From Listeria ivanovii subsp. ivanovii (GTDB taxonomy: Bacteria > Bacillota > Bacilli > Lactobacillales > Listeriaceae): DNA of 64,000 nucleotides. How positions within the stretch are numbered: position 1 is the stretch's first letter; every line of letters starts with the position of its first letter. Shown here piece by piece: positions 1-10,692 of this stretch. The position numbers and the translations under genes are program-made. The notes beneath the pieces are model-generated. The model did no database searches. It was not told the DNA's origin and saw only the letters and a list, made by a program, of their open reading frames with translations. The stretch spans positions 2,526,001 through 2,590,000 of the forward strand of contig NZ_LT906478.1 of assembly GCF_900187025.1 (NCBI RefSeq), read 5' to 3'.

Positions 1-270
1 AACCCCGTCATATTCTAAGATTAAATCATCATGATGTTTTAAATTATACTCCCGATAAAAAACGCGCATTTCTTCTGCATGTGCCGGGTTAATTTCACGA
101 AAAGTTTCCATAAGGGAGGGACCAATAAATGGCAAAATATCCTCTCTTGTAAAAACACGGTCAGGTAAGAATTCTTGAAATGTCGCTTGAAAAGTTTTAA
201 TAATCAATTCGTTTGTATTTATCAGTGTGCCATCTAAGTCAAACAACAATGTAGTAATTTTCCCAGTCAT
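1..270 (-). CDS. ppaX: Pyrophosphatase PpaX (HAD family), 3' end outside window
   Basis: The first 90 codons are visible, starting at ATG 270; the C-terminus lies beyond base 1. The N-terminus carries HAD motif [13 protein letters not shown] (about residues 8-19), with nucleophile and acid/base aspartates. In Firmicutes PpaX hydrolyses the pyrophosphate released when HPr kinase/phosphorylase works in its phosphorolytic direction. The order hprK-lgt-ppaX here fits that role and argues against another HAD phosphatase. The gene starts 24 bases after lgt ends, so it is probably the last of these three cotranscribed genes. Family and context are clear; substrate specificity is inferred from context. 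Confidence 0.88.
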   Translation of the reverse strand, partial: MTGKITTLLFDLDGTLINTNELIIKTFQATFQEFLPDRVFTREDILPFIGPSLMETFREINPAHAEEMRVFYREYNLKHHDDLILEYDGV

Positions 271-294
271 AATTTCTTCCTTTCTAGAACAAAC

Positions 295-1134
295 TTAACT
301 TTTAATTTCCTTTGCTACTTTTCCGTACTTATCTTCCATATAATAAGGTGGATTCATTTTTAGTCGGCGGTATACAATTATTCCAATCGATAGAATAATC
401 AACAACACAGACAAGACTTGCGAAACGCGGAAATCTCCCCACATCAAGCTATCCGTCCTCATTCCTTCAATAAAGAATCTTCCAAACGAATACCAAATCA
501 CATAACTAAGGAAAAGCTCCCCACGACGTATTTTCGTACGGCGAATCACTAGCAATATAATAAACCCAATTACGTTCCATAAACTTTCATATAAAAACGT
601 TGGTTGGTAATAAGCTCCATCTATGTACATCTGGTTGATAATAAATTCTGGTAAATGTAAATTCTCCAGAAAAGTCCTAGTTGTTTCTGCACCATGAGCT
701 TCTTGGTTCATGAAGTTTCCCCAACGCCCAATCGCTTGTGCAATAATTAAACTTGGGGCAATCACATCTGCTAACTGCCAAAACGAAATTTTCTTAATAC
801 GTGAAAAAATAACTGCTGTCAGTACTGCACCAATTAAAGCTCCATATATGGCAATACCTCCGTGCCAAATCTTCACAATTTCACCTAAGTTATTCTTATA
901 AAAGTCCCATTCAAAAATAACATAGTAAATTCTAGCACTAATAATCGAAATTGGAATCGCCCATATAAGTAAATCGACAATGATTTCTTTATCCATTTTA
1001 CGTTTATTTGCTTCACTAAGCGCCAGAAGTAACGCAATCACAACGGCTGAAGCAATAATTACTCCATACCATTTTACAGAAATATTCCCAAGTTGAATCG
1101 CCACTGGATCAAGTGGCTGTACACCATTATCCAT
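295..1134 (-). CDS. lgt: Prolipoprotein diacylglyceryl transferase Lgt
   Basis: A polytopic inner-membrane enzyme that transfers diacylglycerol from phosphatidylglycerol to the lipobox cysteine of prelipoproteins such as the PstS in this window. About seven hydrophobic segments are visible. The family signature is present ([13 protein letters not shown], with the conserved Arg, Asn and Glu), as is the HGG motif of [15 protein letters not shown] chose ATG 1134 (279 aa) because AGGGG lies five bases upstream; an in-frame TTG at 1170 would add 12 residues but has no ribosome-binding site. It lies between hprK and ppaX. Confidence 0.95.
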   Translation of the reverse strand: MDNGVQPLDPVAIQLGNISVKWYGVIIASAVVIALLLALSEANKRKMDKEIIVDLLIWAIPISIISARIYYVIFEWDFYKNNLGEIVKIWHGGIAIYGALIGAVLTAVIFSRIKKISFWQLADVIAPSLIIAQAIGRWGNFMNQEAHGAETTRTFLENLHLPEFIINQMYIDGAYYQPTFLYESLWNVIGFIILLVIRRTKIRRGELFLSYVIWYSFGRFFIEGMRTDSLMWGDFRVSQVLSVLLIILSIGIIVYRRLKMNPPYYMEDKYGKVAKEIKS

Positions 1135-1158
1135 AATTCCCCTACTTTCAAAAGACAA

Positions 1159-1204
1159 CTCCGCAACCAAACAAATCTATTTAAATGTCTGTTAGGCTGC
1201 GGAG
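1159..1204 (-). other. Inverted repeat in the hprK-lgt junction
   Basis: CTCCGCA (1159-1165) pairs with TGCGGAG (1198-1204), and two further pairs form past one mismatch, enclosing about 26 bases. No T-run follows, so this is a possible mRNA processing or stability element rather than a clear terminator. Confidence 0.3.
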
Positions 1205-1221
1205 ATATTCTCTATATTTAT

Positions 1222-2160
1222 TTAATCATTCATACTACTATTATGACCTATTAAATTATTAAGGTCTTGTGTAAATTGTTCCGCGGCATTATATCCCATA
1301 TTCTTCAATCGGAAATTCATCGCCGCTACTTCAATGATAACAGATAAATTTCGCCCAGGACGAACTGGAACAGTAATTTTTGGAATATCCATGTCAAAAA
1401 TTTTTGTTTTTTCTTGATCTAACCCAACACGATCATAATGCTTATCTGGGTCCCAGTTTTCAAGGTGCACAACAATCGTTATTTTTTTACTTGAACGAAC
1501 AGCTCCTGCTCCAAATAACGTCATCACATTAATAATTCCAAGGCCTCGAATCTCTAACAAATGTTCAATAATCGCTGGTGAAGATCCAATTAACGTCATT
1601 TCATCTTCTTGACGGATTTCAACATTATCATCCGCTACCAGTCTATGTCCTCGTTTTACAAGTTCTAATGCCGTCTCACTCTTACCGACGCCACTGCTTC
1701 CTGTAATTAAAACCCCAAGGCCATATATATCCACTAATACACCATGCATAGAAATTACCGGTGCTAGTCTACTTTCTAAGTAATTCGTAATATAAACGGA
1801 TAAACGTGTAGTCTTAAGCCTTGAACGAAGCACAGGAATACTCGCTTCTTTTGCTGCTTCCACTAATTCTTTTGGTACTTCTAAATTTCTTGAAATCACA
1901 AAAGCCGGAGTTCGCTTTGTACACATTTGTCGATATCTTTTAAGCCGTTCTTCTGGCTCCATACCTTCTGAAAAAGAAATTTCCGTCATCCCAAAAAGTT
2001 GTACTCGATCTTCCGGGTAATAAGAGAAAAAGCCTGTAAGTTCCAGACCTGGCCTAGATAAATCACTTGTTAAAATTGGCCGTTCAAGTCCCTTTTCTGA
2101 ACAAATTAACTCTAAATTAAGTCGTTCTACTAAATCCTTTACTGTAACCGATTTTGTCAT
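1222..2160 (-). CDS. hprK: HPr kinase/phosphorylase
   Basis: A bifunctional cytosolic enzyme that phosphorylates or dephosphorylates HPr (and Crh where present) on Ser46 and so sets CcpA-mediated carbon catabolite repression. The protein is 312 aa, the usual length. The C-terminal half has the P-loop GSSGVGKS (near residue 155) and the HprK signature [10 protein letters not shown]. The N-terminal half is the DRTGG-like regulatory domain. ATG 2160 is preceded by GGAGG at good spacing; 12 extra in-frame residues upstream are unlikely to be translated. It heads the hprK-lgt-ppaX group. Confidence 0.96.
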   Translation of the reverse strand: MTKSVTVKDLVERLNLELICSEKGLERPILTSDLSRPGLELTGFFSYYPEDRVQLFGMTEISFSEGMEPEERLKRYRQMCTKRTPAFVISRNLEVPKELVEAAKEASIPVLRSRLKTTRLSVYITNYLESRLAPVISMHGVLVDIYGLGVLITGSSGVGKSETALELVKRGHRLVADDNVEIRQEDEMTLIGSSPAIIEHLLEIRGLGIINVMTLFGAGAVRSSKKITIVVHLENWDPDKHYDRVGLDQEKTKIFDMDIPKITVPVRPGRNLSVIIEVAAMNFRLKNMGYNAAEQFTQDLNNLIGHNSSMND

Positions 2161-2296
2161 GCAAGTACCTCCAAATGAATTATAAAAGTCCGTCACTGTT
2201 TACCACAAAATAATATTTACAAAGCTCCTTTTCATTTTAGCACTTTCGAGAGAATCAAGCTAGTTCTTTCTTTCCAAATGGCTCTACATAGCGAAA

Positions 2297-2340
2297 CCAG
2301 CTACAACTTCCAAGTCGGTTTGACCTCGAAATGTAGCTGG
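2297..2340 (-). terminator. Hairpin downstream of the liaX operon
   Basis: CCAGCTACA (2297-2305) and TGTAGCTGG (2332-2340) form a perfect 9-bp stem with an inner AGGTC/GACTT pairing. It lies just after the YvlD gene. The U-tract is short (TTTCGC), so termination may be weak. Confidence 0.6.
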
Positions 2341-2345
2341 AATGT

Positions 2346-2699
2346 TTAATGTTCATTTTTACTCCATAAAACGGAATTGATAATCATATTCGCAAATGCC
2401 ATAATCGCAGCGATAATAAGTGCAGTACCAAAACTATCGAATTGGAATGAATCTCCCATAAAGAAAGTTGTCAGTTCAAGCATAAGCGCATTAATAACAA
2501 AGGTAAAGAGCCCCAGTGTAAAAATGTTAATCGGTAAAGTCAAAAGAAGTAAGATAGGGCGAATTAGCATATTAAGAATTGCCAATATAAAACTCGCTAA
2601 TAGCGCTGTTGTGAATCCATCTACGTGAAAACTTGTAAAGAATCCTGATAATGCTACAAAAAGTACCGAGTTGACGATTACGCCAATAATCCAACGCAT
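2346..2699 (-). CDS. yvlD: YvlD-like small membrane protein (phage-holin-4 superfamily)
   Basis: 117 aa and almost entirely hydrophobic, with four predicted membrane segments. It contains the LNMLIRPILLLLTLPINIFTLG-type core typical of YvlD/PF04020 proteins (only partly quoted: LNMLIRPILLLLTLP). The molecular role is unknown. Homologues occur with PspC and DUF4097 proteins in LiaR-controlled operons, and here it is the last gene of such an operon, eight bases after the PspC gene. The name 'holin' reflects sequence similarity only; no lysis role is implied. Confidence 0.82.
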   Translation of the reverse strand: MRWIIGVIVNSVLFVALSGFFTSFHVDGFTTALLASFILAILNMLIRPILLLLTLPINIFTLGLFTFVINALMLELTTFFMGDSFQFDSFGTALIIAAIMAFANMIINSVLWSKNEH

Positions 2700-2707
2700 T
2701 TTTTAGT

Positions 2708-2908
2708 TCACTCCCATTCAGATTCAGGGGTTTGTTTTGGAATTATGATTGCAGCGATAATGTAAAGAAGAATACCTGAGCCTGCGATTAATGATAGACC
2801 TACCCAGATTAATCTAACAATCGTCACTTCAATACCAAAATACTCTGCAAGTCCACCACAGACACCACTAATCATTTTTTGTGAAGAAGATTTATATAAC
2901 TTTTTCAT
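2708..2908 (-). CDS. yvlC: PspC-domain protein (YvlC-like)
   Basis: 66 aa, essentially one PspC domain: a basic N-terminus, KMISGVCGGLAEYFGIEVTI, then a hydrophobic helix pair ending in IIIPK. PspC proteins sit in the membrane and take part in envelope-stress responses. The gene lies 23 bases after the larger PspC-DUF4097 gene and just before yvlD, so it is cotranscribed. It looks like a stand-alone copy of the N-terminal domain of that larger protein. Confidence 0.85.
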   Translation of the reverse strand: MKKLYKSSSQKMISGVCGGLAEYFGIEVTIVRLIWVGLSLIAGSGILLYIIAAIIIPKQTPESEWE

Positions 2909-2931
2909 TGTTTTCCCTTCCTTTCGCTGTA

Positions 2932-4137
2932 TTAAACAATTTTATTTTCGAGTTCAGAAACTTTGATTATCCCATTTCCAACTTTAGCTTGGAGTGTTGC
3001 CATGCTTATTTCTTCTGCATTTTGAGTGAAGACAAAAGTTCTTTCTGCATCATCCCAAATTTTTGCATTTTTTAAGTCAAAATAAATTTTTTCTTTTTTT
3101 GTTCCGAGTGTTCCATCGACATTCCAAGTTGGTGGTATTTGAATACGAATGTCTCCATTTGGTGCTGCTAGGTCTGCTGCTGAGGAAGTTTCGTTTTCTA
3201 AAATATACTCGACATCTCCTTGAGCTGCTTTAGCAATCGTCGTATGAAAATTACCTTGAAGCGCTATGTCTCCTTTAGCCGTTGACATATCAACATTTTC
3301 AACAGTACTGCGTTTAAAGAAAATTTCTCCATCCGCAGATTCTGTGCTAAGGAATTTACCGCTAGCTCCTGACGAACGAATGTCTCCGTGCCGTGTTTTG
3401 ATGATAGCATCTTCTGCCGCTGTATCATCGTATTTTAAGTTACCATTTAGCAATTGGATTTTTACTTGTTCATATAAACGTTTGGGAATTGTAACAACTA
3501 AGTCTGTTTTTAGCAATTCATTTTTTGATTCAAAAGTGAAGCTGTCTGGGGAAATATCAAGCATTGTTTGGCTAAAGAAATAATCCCATAGTTTTTCTTC
3601 ACTTAATTGACGGATAGAACGCGCTTTTTCATGTACAGCTAATACAGCACGAACTTTCATTTGATCTTTATCCCATGAACGGATAATGACATCCCCGGTA
3701 GCTACTCTGATTGTGAAAGAACGAAAAGTCACATTATCAAAATTAAATTCTCTTACTGGACGTGGTCGTTCTTCTTTTCTTCTTGGATGGTTATGAGGAT
3801 GATTATTCTTATTTCTATTCGCGTGATTATGTCTTTCTCTCATTGCTTCTCGCACTTCCTGTTTAACCTCATTACGTCCAGTGTGGCGTCTTCTTTTTTC
3901 ATCCACACGGCGACGGTGCCTTTCAATAACTTCTTCGTTACTTGTATCAGCGGAAGGAATCACAAACAAGGCAATGATATAAGCGATAATTGCAATACCA
4001 GTTTTCATCGTAATAACGGTAATTACGATATATATAAGTCGTAATATTGTGGCATCGATACCTAAAAATTCAGCCAATCCACCAAATACACCACCGACTT
4101 TCCGGTCTACTCTTGATCTTCGTAGTTTTTTATCCAT
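2932..4137 (-). CDS. PspC domain fused to a DUF4097 beta-repeat domain
   Basis: 401 aa. Residues 1-65 are a PspC domain (DRKVGGVFGGLAEFLGID, then hydrophobic helices ending in FVIPSADT). Residues about 70-125 are a charged linker rich in Arg, His and Lys. From about 130 a DUF4097 region shows short repeats such as LLNGNLKYD, TRHGDIRSSG, SADGEIFFK, TAKGDIALQG and APNGDIRI, typical of a beta-solenoid. It is probably membrane anchored by the PspC part. It is the second gene of the operon and a paralogue of the upstream LiaX-like protein. In L. monocytogenes this operon is known as strongly LiaSR-induced; that comes from literature memory, not from the sequence. Confidence 0.85.
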   Translation of the reverse strand: MDKKLRRSRVDRKVGGVFGGLAEFLGIDATILRLIYIVITVITMKTGIAIIAYIIALFVIPSADTSNEEVIERHRRRVDEKRRRHTGRNEVKQEVREAMRERHNHANRNKNNHPHNHPRRKEERPRPVREFNFDNVTFRSFTIRVATGDVIIRSWDKDQMKVRAVLAVHEKARSIRQLSEEKLWDYFFSQTMLDISPDSFTFESKNELLKTDLVVTIPKRLYEQVKIQLLNGNLKYDDTAAEDAIIKTRHGDIRSSGASGKFLSTESADGEIFFKRSTVENVDMSTAKGDIALQGNFHTTIAKAAQGDVEYILENETSSAADLAAPNGDIRIQIPPTWNVDGTLGTKKEKIYFDLKNAKIWDDAERTFVFTQNAEEISMATLQAKVGNGIIKVSELENKIV

Positions 4138-4166
4138 GCTAGTTCTTCCTTTCTTATTTCTATGTA

Positions 4167-4197
4167 AAATCTAGCGCGCTATTCTGGCGCTAGATTT
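4167..4197 (-). terminator. Intercistronic hairpin in the liaX operon
   Basis: AAATCTAGCGC (4167-4177) and GCGCTAGATTT (4187-4197) form a perfect 11-bp stem with a 9-base loop, between the liaX-like gene and the PspC-DUF4097 gene. On the minus strand the stem ends in TTT followed by TACATAG. It could be a partial terminator or a stabilising element that sets the ratio between the first and later genes. Confidence 0.6.
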
Positions 4198-4204
4198 CGT
4201 ATTA

Positions 4205-5461
4205 TTATTTTGCTTCCCGGATTTTCACGGAACCAGTTGTTGCTTCTGCTTCGATTTTAAGAGAAGAATCAGCTGCATCTGGTAACTTAGTGAATACGAT
4301 AGATTTGCTTACAGATTCCGTTTTAGATTCTAGTACTTCTGCGTCTTTTAAATCTAACAGTAGTTTACCTAGGTTTGTATGGAAACGACCATCTACACCA
4401 ATTGTGGCAGGTACAAGAACTTCAATATTCCCCGCGCCAGTTTTCGCTTTTAAGAAAGTTGCTTCATTACCAGTTAATTGATAATGCACATTACCATTCT
4501 TTGTTTGTAAATTAGTGGAGTAGTAGTTGCCTTTTGCTGCTACATTACCATTGAATGTTTTAAGTGCAACATCACGAATTTCACCATTTTGGATACGGAC
4601 ATTCCCATTGATAGATTCGATTTCTGCAAGTGTAGCATTTAATGTTCCAATACTAATATTTCCATTTGTTGTTTTAACAAATAAATCTCGACCTGATAAT
4701 TCATCCATGTGGAAGTTACCATTAAGCATTTTAACAGAGACATAATCATACTCCCGACGAGGCAAGTACACAGTTAAATTTGTAACAATTTGTTTAGAGG
4801 TAGATTCAAAGCGTAATGTTTCCTCATCTACGCGTAAAGTGGTTTTATCAAAGAAGATTTTCAGTGCTTCATCTTCTGGATACTCTTTGAATAGCTTAAT
4901 CATCGCATGAACTTTGATATCATCCGAGTCTGATGGCTTAAATTCTACATTTCCATTCGCTATTTCAAATTCTAAAATTGAAAGTGTTGTATCATGATAA
5001 ACAAAGTCACGTTCGATTTTTGTAGACGTTAAAAATGGGAATGGCATATCTTTCACTTGTTTGAATGCACTATTTAAGAATGAACCGATTTTTTCACCAG
5101 CCTGGGATAGGTCATTAACCATATTACGCATGGATTCGTCACGATCTTTTGAAGTGTTTTCTTGGCGTTCTTCTTGTTGTCTTTCATCATTATCCACACG
5201 TGGTTCCGGGCGTCTTTGGCGTCTCTTTGGAGCTGTGTATGGATTGCCTTGATTATTCCAACCTTTACTATAATCGTATGTGGACTCTTTTTCAGGTGCT
5301 TCTTCTACTTCTTCTGTTGGTGCTGTAGAACGACGAATATTTTCTTTGGCAGCTGATTTACCTTCTTTTTTAGAAATGTTTTCAAGTAATGTAAGTGCTT
5401 CTTCTGTGGAAATAATACCTTGTTTGACTAATTCTAGAATACGTTTGCGTTCGTTTTCCAT
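4205..5461 (-). CDS. LiaX/YvlB-like DUF4097 protein
   Basis: 418 aa. The N-terminus (RKRILELVKQGIISTEEAL) is the helical SHOCT-like domain found in YvlB/LiaX proteins. A charged low-complexity linker follows (about 40-115), then a DUF4097 beta-solenoid with repeats such as IANGNVEF, MLNGNFHM, TTNGNISIG, SINGNVRIQ, TFNGNVAAKG and TKNGNVHYQ. No signal peptide or membrane segment is seen. In Enterococcus, LiaX senses cell-envelope antibiotics and tunes LiaFSR signalling; the shared architecture suggests a similar role here. ATG 5461 lies eight bases from AGGAGG and is preferred over ATG 5467, which is only two bases from it. Confidence 0.85.
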   Translation of the reverse strand: MENERKRILELVKQGIISTEEALTLLENISKKEGKSAAKENIRRSTAPTEEVEEAPEKESTYDYSKGWNNQGNPYTAPKRRQRRPEPRVDNDERQQEERQENTSKDRDESMRNMVNDLSQAGEKIGSFLNSAFKQVKDMPFPFLTSTKIERDFVYHDTTLSILEFEIANGNVEFKPSDSDDIKVHAMIKLFKEYPEDEALKIFFDKTTLRVDEETLRFESTSKQIVTNLTVYLPRREYDYVSVKMLNGNFHMDELSGRDLFVKTTNGNISIGTLNATLAEIESINGNVRIQNGEIRDVALKTFNGNVAAKGNYYSTNLQTKNGNVHYQLTGNEATFLKAKTGAGNIEVLVPATIGVDGRFHTNLGKLLLDLKDAEVLESKTESVSKSIVFTKLPDAADSSLKIEAEATTGSVKIREAK

Positions 5462-5651
5462 TTTCATTTCCTCCTATACTTTCGGCTAAACTATTTTAGG
5501 CTTGCTTCATTTGCAAGTGACATATCTGTTTTATCTATGACTCTATTATGAAGGAAAAAATAATTTCTGTCATACAACCAGAGGATGATTATTTGTTTGG
5601 ACTTTGGGTGGTTTGGTGAGTAAACGTGTAATGGATTGTGGTTAGACATTT

Positions 5652-5684
5652 AAAAAATCCCGCTTATTTATTAATAAGCGAGAC
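5652..5684 (-). terminator. Rho-independent terminator of uvrBA
   Basis: CTCGCTTATT pairs with AATAAGCGGG (G·T allowed) around an AATA loop and is followed on the minus strand by a run of T, immediately after the uvrA stop. Confidence 0.88.
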
Positions 5685-5691
5685 TTAATTA

Positions 5692-8562
5692 TTATTTTTC
5701 TTGAACAGAAGTAATTTTTGCTGCCGTTCTTTCTTTATCACGTTCTAAAATGGGTTTTAAGTATTTACCTGTGTATGATTTTTTGGAACGAGCGATTTTT
5801 TCAGGAGTTCCAGTTGCAATAATTTGGCCACCGCCATCGCCGCCTTCTGGTCCTAAGTCAATCAAATAATCAGCTTGTTTGATAACATCTAGATTATGTT
5901 CAATTACAAGGACTGTGTCTCCATTTTCTTCTACAAGTCTTTGGAGCACTTTTAGAAGCCGTCCGATGTCATCCGCATGCAGACCTGTCGTTGGTTCATC
6001 AAGAATATAGAATGATTTTCCGTTACTCCGTTTATGAAGTTCAGAAGCTAGTTTCACCCGCTGTGCTTCACCGCCCGATAGTGTGGTTGCAGGTTGACCC
6101 AGGCGAATATATCCAAGTCCCACATCTACAATTGTTTGCAGTTTTCGAGCAATTCTTGGTTGGTTTGTAAAATACTCCAAGCCTTCTTCTACTGTCATTT
6201 CTAAAACTTCTGCAATATTTTTACCCTTGTAACGGATATCTAACGTTTCACCATTGTATCGTTTCCCATGACAAACTTCGCAAGGTACGTATACATCTGG
6301 TAAAAAGTGCATTTCAATTTTAATGATTCCGTCACCTTTACAAGCTTCACAGCGGCCGCCTTTTACGTTGAAGCTGAAACGACCTTTTTTATAGCCACGA
6401 ACTTTCGCTTCATTGGTGCTTGCAAAAAGATCACGAATATCATCAAATGCGCCTGTGTAAGTCGCCGGATTTGAGCGTGGGGTTCTGCCAATTGGAGATT
6501 GATCAATGTTAATGATTTTTTCTAAGTTTTCAATTCCTTTGATTTCTTTGTGCTCTCCAGGTTTAGCATGATTTCTATTTAGCTTTCTCGCTAGCGCTTT
6601 TCGAAGTACTTCATTTACTAGTGAGCTTTTGCCAGAACCAGAAACACCTGTGACACATGAGAATGTTGCTAGTGGGATTTTAGCATTAACATTTTTTAAA
6701 TTATTGGCTTTTGCACCGATTATTTCTAATTCAAGACCATTTCCTTTTCTACGAGTTGCTGGAACTGGAATGAATTTTTTGCCGGATAAATAATCACCAG
6801 TAATGGAATTCTTATTTTTTGCCACTTCTTCTGGAGTTCCCGCAGCAACAATCCGACCGCCATGTTCGCCCGCACCAGGTCCAATATCAATCAAATAGTC
6901 AGCCGCCATCATGGTATCTTCATCGTGCTCGACCACAATAAGTGTATTGCCAATGTCACGCATGCTTTGTAATGTACTAATTAAACGGTCATTATCACGC
7001 TGATGAAGTCCAATCGATGGTTCATCAAGAATATAAAGGACACCCGTTAACCTCGAACCAATTTGGGTTGCTAGTCTGATACGCTGTGCTTCTCCACCTG
7101 ACAGAGTTCCTGCAGCGCGACTCATCGTCAAGTAATCTAAGCCAACATTTTTTAAGAACCCTAGTCGAGCACGAACTTCTTTAAAAATTGGAGCAGCGAT
7201 TTGTGTCTCTTTTTCAGAGAGCTCTAAGCCATCAAAAAATGCTAGCGCTTCGTTAATCGAGAATTCACTGATTTGCCCAATATGATGATCATTTACTTTG
7301 ACTGAAAGTGTCTCTTCCTTTAAGCGATAGCCTTTACAAGATGGGCAAGGTAAATCTGTCATGTATTGTGCCATTTGGTCGCGCGTGAAGTCAGAATTTG
7401 TTTCCCGGTAGCGACGTTCGATATTAGGAAGTATCCCTTCGAACGGAATCCAGGTTTCGCGCGTCATACCAAAATCATTTTTGTATTCGAAATAAAACTC
7501 TTTCTCTTTTGAGCCATTCAAAATAATATCTAAATCTTCTTTAGATAGTTTTTCAAGTGGCTTATCCATATCAATTCCAAACTCTTTACAAGCAGAAGCT
7601 AACATTTGTGGGTAGTACTGAGAGCTGATTGGACGCCAAGGGATAATTGCCCCTTCATTTAGTGATAAGCTTCTATCTGGAATAACAGTATCTATATCAA
7701 CTTCTAGCTTGGTTCCTAGTCCATCACAAGTTGGGCAAGCACCAAACGGGCTATTAAAAGAGAACATCCTTGGTTCTAATTCTCCAACTGAGAAACCACA
7801 GTATGGACAAGCATAATGTTCACTAAATAGTAATTCCTTATCCCCCATGATATCCACCACTGCGTAACCATCTGCTAAGCGAAGAGCAGCCTCTATCGAA
7901 TCATATAAACGAGTATTTATTCCTTCTTTAATGACAATTCGGTCGATGATTATTTCGATAGAATGCTTTTTGTTTTTTTCGATTTCCATTTCGTCATTGA
8001 TGTCATATATTTCTCCATCAACACGAATTCTTACATAGCCTTCTTTTTTAATTTCTTCGATAGTTTTTTTGTGTGTGCCTTTTTTACCAGAAACGATGGG
8101 CGCCATAATTTGGATACGTGTTTTTTCTGGATATTCCAGTACACGATCCACCATTTGTTCAATGGTTTGCGAAGTAATTTCGATGCCGTGGTTAGGACAA
8201 ACTGGATGTCCAACTCGAGCATAGAGCAGTCGCAAGTAATCATGGATTTCTGTTACTGTTCCAACTGTAGAACGCGGATTACGACTAGTTGTTTTTTGGT
8301 CAATAGAAATAGCTGGACTAAGGCCTTCAATTAAGTCCACATCTGGTTTATCCATCTGTCCTAAAAATTGGCGTGCATAAGCAGACAACGACTCTACATA
8401 GCGTCTTTGCCCCTCCGCATAAATGGTATCAAAAGCTAGCGAAGATTTACCTGATCCGGATAATCCAGTCATAACAACTAACTTATCTCTTGGAATTTCT
8501 AAATCGATGTTTTTTAAATTATGGGCTCTTGCACCCTGAATTACTATTTTGTCTTTATTCAA
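5692..8562 (-). CDS. uvrA: Excinuclease ABC subunit A
   Basis: 956 aa, full length. It is the damage-recognition ATPase of nucleotide excision repair and loads UvrB. Two ABC ATPase modules are visible: Walker [12 protein letters not shown] near residue 32 and [11 protein letters not shown] near 640. Each has an LSGGEAQR signature (near 488 and 830). Cys4 zinc-finger motifs are present (CPYCGF..CPTC near 250-275; [14 protein letters not shown] near 740-765). The start is TTG 8562, with AAGGA in the uvrB tail as ribosome-binding site; the gap to uvrB is seven bases, suggesting translational coupling. Confidence 0.97.
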   Translation of the reverse strand: MNKDKIVIQGARAHNLKNIDLEIPRDKLVVMTGLSGSGKSSLAFDTIYAEGQRRYVESLSAYARQFLGQMDKPDVDLIEGLSPAISIDQKTTSRNPRSTVGTVTEIHDYLRLLYARVGHPVCPNHGIEITSQTIEQMVDRVLEYPEKTRIQIMAPIVSGKKGTHKKTIEEIKKEGYVRIRVDGEIYDINDEMEIEKNKKHSIEIIIDRIVIKEGINTRLYDSIEAALRLADGYAVVDIMGDKELLFSEHYACPYCGFSVGELEPRMFSFNSPFGACPTCDGLGTKLEVDIDTVIPDRSLSLNEGAIIPWRPISSQYYPQMLASACKEFGIDMDKPLEKLSKEDLDIILNGSKEKEFYFEYKNDFGMTRETWIPFEGILPNIERRYRETNSDFTRDQMAQYMTDLPCPSCKGYRLKEETLSVKVNDHHIGQISEFSINEALAFFDGLELSEKETQIAAPIFKEVRARLGFLKNVGLDYLTMSRAAGTLSGGEAQRIRLATQIGSRLTGVLYILDEPSIGLHQRDNDRLISTLQSMRDIGNTLIVVEHDEDTMMAADYLIDIGPGAGEHGGRIVAAGTPEEVAKNKNSITGDYLSGKKFIPVPATRRKGNGLELEIIGAKANNLKNVNAKIPLATFSCVTGVSGSGKSSLVNEVLRKALARKLNRNHAKPGEHKEIKGIENLEKIINIDQSPIGRTPRSNPATYTGAFDDIRDLFASTNEAKVRGYKKGRFSFNVKGGRCEACKGDGIIKIEMHFLPDVYVPCEVCHGKRYNGETLDIRYKGKNIAEVLEMTVEEGLEYFTNQPRIARKLQTIVDVGLGYIRLGQPATTLSGGEAQRVKLASELHKRSNGKSFYILDEPTTGLHADDIGRLLKVLQRLVEENGDTVLVIEHNLDVIKQADYLIDLGPEGGDGGGQIIATGTPEKIARSKKSYTGKYLKPILERDKERTAAKITSVQEK

Positions 8563-8569
8563 TTTCGCT

Positions 8570-10546
8570 TCATCCTTCCGCTTTTATTTCCAGTAAAGCA
8601 TCACGCAATTCGGCGGCACGTTCAAAATCAAGTGCTTTGGCCGCTTCTTTCATTTCATGTTCCATACCTTCAATGAAGACATCGCGCTCTTTCTTAGACA
8701 TTTTACTTAAGTCGTGCTGTTTAATTGCTTCTCTTTCATCTGCGGCAGAAGTGGCTGCTATAATACCACGGATTTCTTTCTTAATGGTCATTGGTGTAAT
8801 GCCATGCTTTTCGTTATACTCTATTTGAATTTTACGACGACGTTCTGTTTCACTAATAGAGTTGCGCATCGAATCCGTCATTTTGTCAGCATACATGATA
8901 ACTCGACCATTTTCATTACGCGCAGCACGACCCATTGTTTGAATTAGCGAACGTTCCGAACGAAGGAAACCTTCCTTATCGGCATCCAAAATGGCAACAA
9001 GGGACACTTCTGGTAAATCGATTCCTTCACGCAATAGATTGATTCCGACAATAACATCGTAAACACCTAATCGTAAGTCGCGAATGATTTCGATTCGTTC
9101 TAACGTTTTTACTTCCGAATGTAGATATTGAACCTTTACCCCTGCTTCTTTTAGATAGTTAGTTAAATCCTCAGACATTTTTTTCGTTAAAGTAGTAATT
9201 AAGACTCGTTCATTTTTTTCTACTCTATCATTAATTTCATCCATTAAATCGTCAATTTGACCTTGAATTGGACGAATCTCAACAATTGGATCAAGTAGTC
9301 CAGTCGGGCGGATAATTTGCTCAATGACATCTGGATTTTTTTCGAGTTCATATGGGCCGGGTGTAGCCGATATAAACATGATTTGATTAATATGTTTTTC
9401 AAATTCTTCTAATCGAAGTGGACGGTTATCTAGCGCACTCGGTAATCTAAAACCGTGGTCTACTAACATTTGTTTTCTCGCTTGGTCACCATTGAACATC
9501 CCGCGAATTTGTGGCATCGTTACGTGCGACTCATCGATTACCATTTGGAAATCATCTGGAAAATAATCGAGCAACGTATATGGAGTAACTCCTGCTGGAC
9601 GAAGGGATAGATGACGAGAATAGTTTTCGATTCCAGAACAATAGCCCATTTCTTCCATCATTTCTAAATCATAATTGGTTCTCTGTTCAAGTCTTTGCGC
9701 TTCAAGTAACTTATTGTCTGCTCGCAAAACTTTTAGGCGATCTTCTAATTCCGCTTTTATATTAATAATCGCTTTTTTCATGATATCTGGTCGGGTAACA
9801 AAGTGAGATGCTGGGAAAATCGAAACATGTTCTCGTTCGCCGATGATCTCACCAGTCAACGCATCCACTTCTCTAATTCGTTCAATTTCATCACCAAAAA
9901 ATTCTACACGCATACAGTGTTCATCACGTGACGCTGGGAATATCTCCACTACATCTCCACGAACGCGGAAACGACCACGCTGGAAATCAATATCATTGCG
10001 GTCATACTGAATATCTACTAATTTTCGTAGCAGCTGATCACGACTAATTTCCATTCCAACACGAAGCGAGACAAGCATTTCTCCATATTCAATTGGCGAA
10101 CCTAAACCATAAATACAAGATACACTGGCGATGATAATAACATCTCGGCGTTCAAAAAGTGCAGCAGTTGCTGAGTGACGCAGCTTATCGATTTCGTCAT
10201 TAATACTTGCATCTTTTTCAATGTAGGTATCGCTTTGTGGAACATAGGCTTCTGGTTGGTAATAGTCATAATAGCTAACAAAATATTCTACTGCATTATT
10301 TGGAAAGAACTCTTTAAATTCACTATATAATTGACCTGCTAATGTTTTATTGTGAGCCATAACAAGTGTCGGCTTATTTACCTCTTGAATGACATTAGAT
10401 ACGGTAAAAGTTTTCCCTGTACCGGTTGCCCCAAGCAAGGTTTGATGTTTCAAGCCTTTTCTTAAGCCTGATACTAATTGTTCAATTGCTCTAGGTTGGT
10501 CTCCTTGTGGACTGTACTTAGAAACTAACTCAAATTTATCCTTCAA
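8570..10546 (-). CDS. uvrB: Excinuclease ABC subunit B
   Basis: 658 aa. It is the helicase-like core of nucleotide excision repair that verifies damage and recruits UvrC. Features are Walker A GATGTGKT (near residue 40), the beta-hairpin [12 protein letters not shown] (near 93), DESH (Walker B), the later helicase motif QTMGRAARN, and a C-terminal UVR motif (about 620-655, [13 protein letters not shown]) that contacts UvrC. The start is TTG 10546 with AGGGGG eight bases upstream. Expression is probably controlled by LexA through the box at 10693-10706. Confidence 0.97.
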   Translation of the reverse strand: MKDKFELVSKYSPQGDQPRAIEQLVSGLRKGLKHQTLLGATGTGKTFTVSNVIQEVNKPTLVMAHNKTLAGQLYSEFKEFFPNNAVEYFVSYYDYYQPEAYVPQSDTYIEKDASINDEIDKLRHSATAALFERRDVIIIASVSCIYGLGSPIEYGEMLVSLRVGMEISRDQLLRKLVDIQYDRNDIDFQRGRFRVRGDVVEIFPASRDEHCMRVEFFGDEIERIREVDALTGEIIGEREHVSIFPASHFVTRPDIMKKAIINIKAELEDRLKVLRADNKLLEAQRLEQRTNYDLEMMEEMGYCSGIENYSRHLSLRPAGVTPYTLLDYFPDDFQMVIDESHVTMPQIRGMFNGDQARKQMLVDHGFRLPSALDNRPLRLEEFEKHINQIMFISATPGPYELEKNPDVIEQIIRPTGLLDPIVEIRPIQGQIDDLMDEINDRVEKNERVLITTLTKKMSEDLTNYLKEAGVKVQYLHSEVKTLERIEIIRDLRLGVYDVIVGINLLREGIDLPEVSLVAILDADKEGFLRSERSLIQTMGRAARNENGRVIMYADKMTDSMRNSISETERRRKIQIEYNEKHGITPMTIKKEIRGIIAATSAADEREAIKQHDLSKMSKKERDVFIEGMEHEMKEAAKALDFERAAELRDALLEIKAEG

Positions 10547-10692
10547 CTCGGATTCCCCCTATCTTTTATCGGTCCGGTCTTAGTATCTGAAAACTCCATC
10601 TGTGAAATGTCCCGCAAAGCAAAAAGCGGATTTTTTCAGATCCGTTAATGTTTCTATTTTATCATAAATATTTTAATTAGCCTAGCAAAAAC
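10547..10692 (-). other. Leader of uvrBA
   Basis: About 145 bases between the SOS box and the uvrB start. The minus strand contains paired segments (TCTGAAAAAATCC near 10630-10645 and TTTTCAGA near 10585) and purine-rich stretches, but no terminator or riboswitch I can name. Confidence 0.3.

Noticed and set aside
7963-8334. 123-codon plus-strand open frame antisense to uvrA
   Set aside because: Phe/Asn-rich translation of the antisense of a conserved gene, with no ribosome-binding site; a shadow of uvrA.
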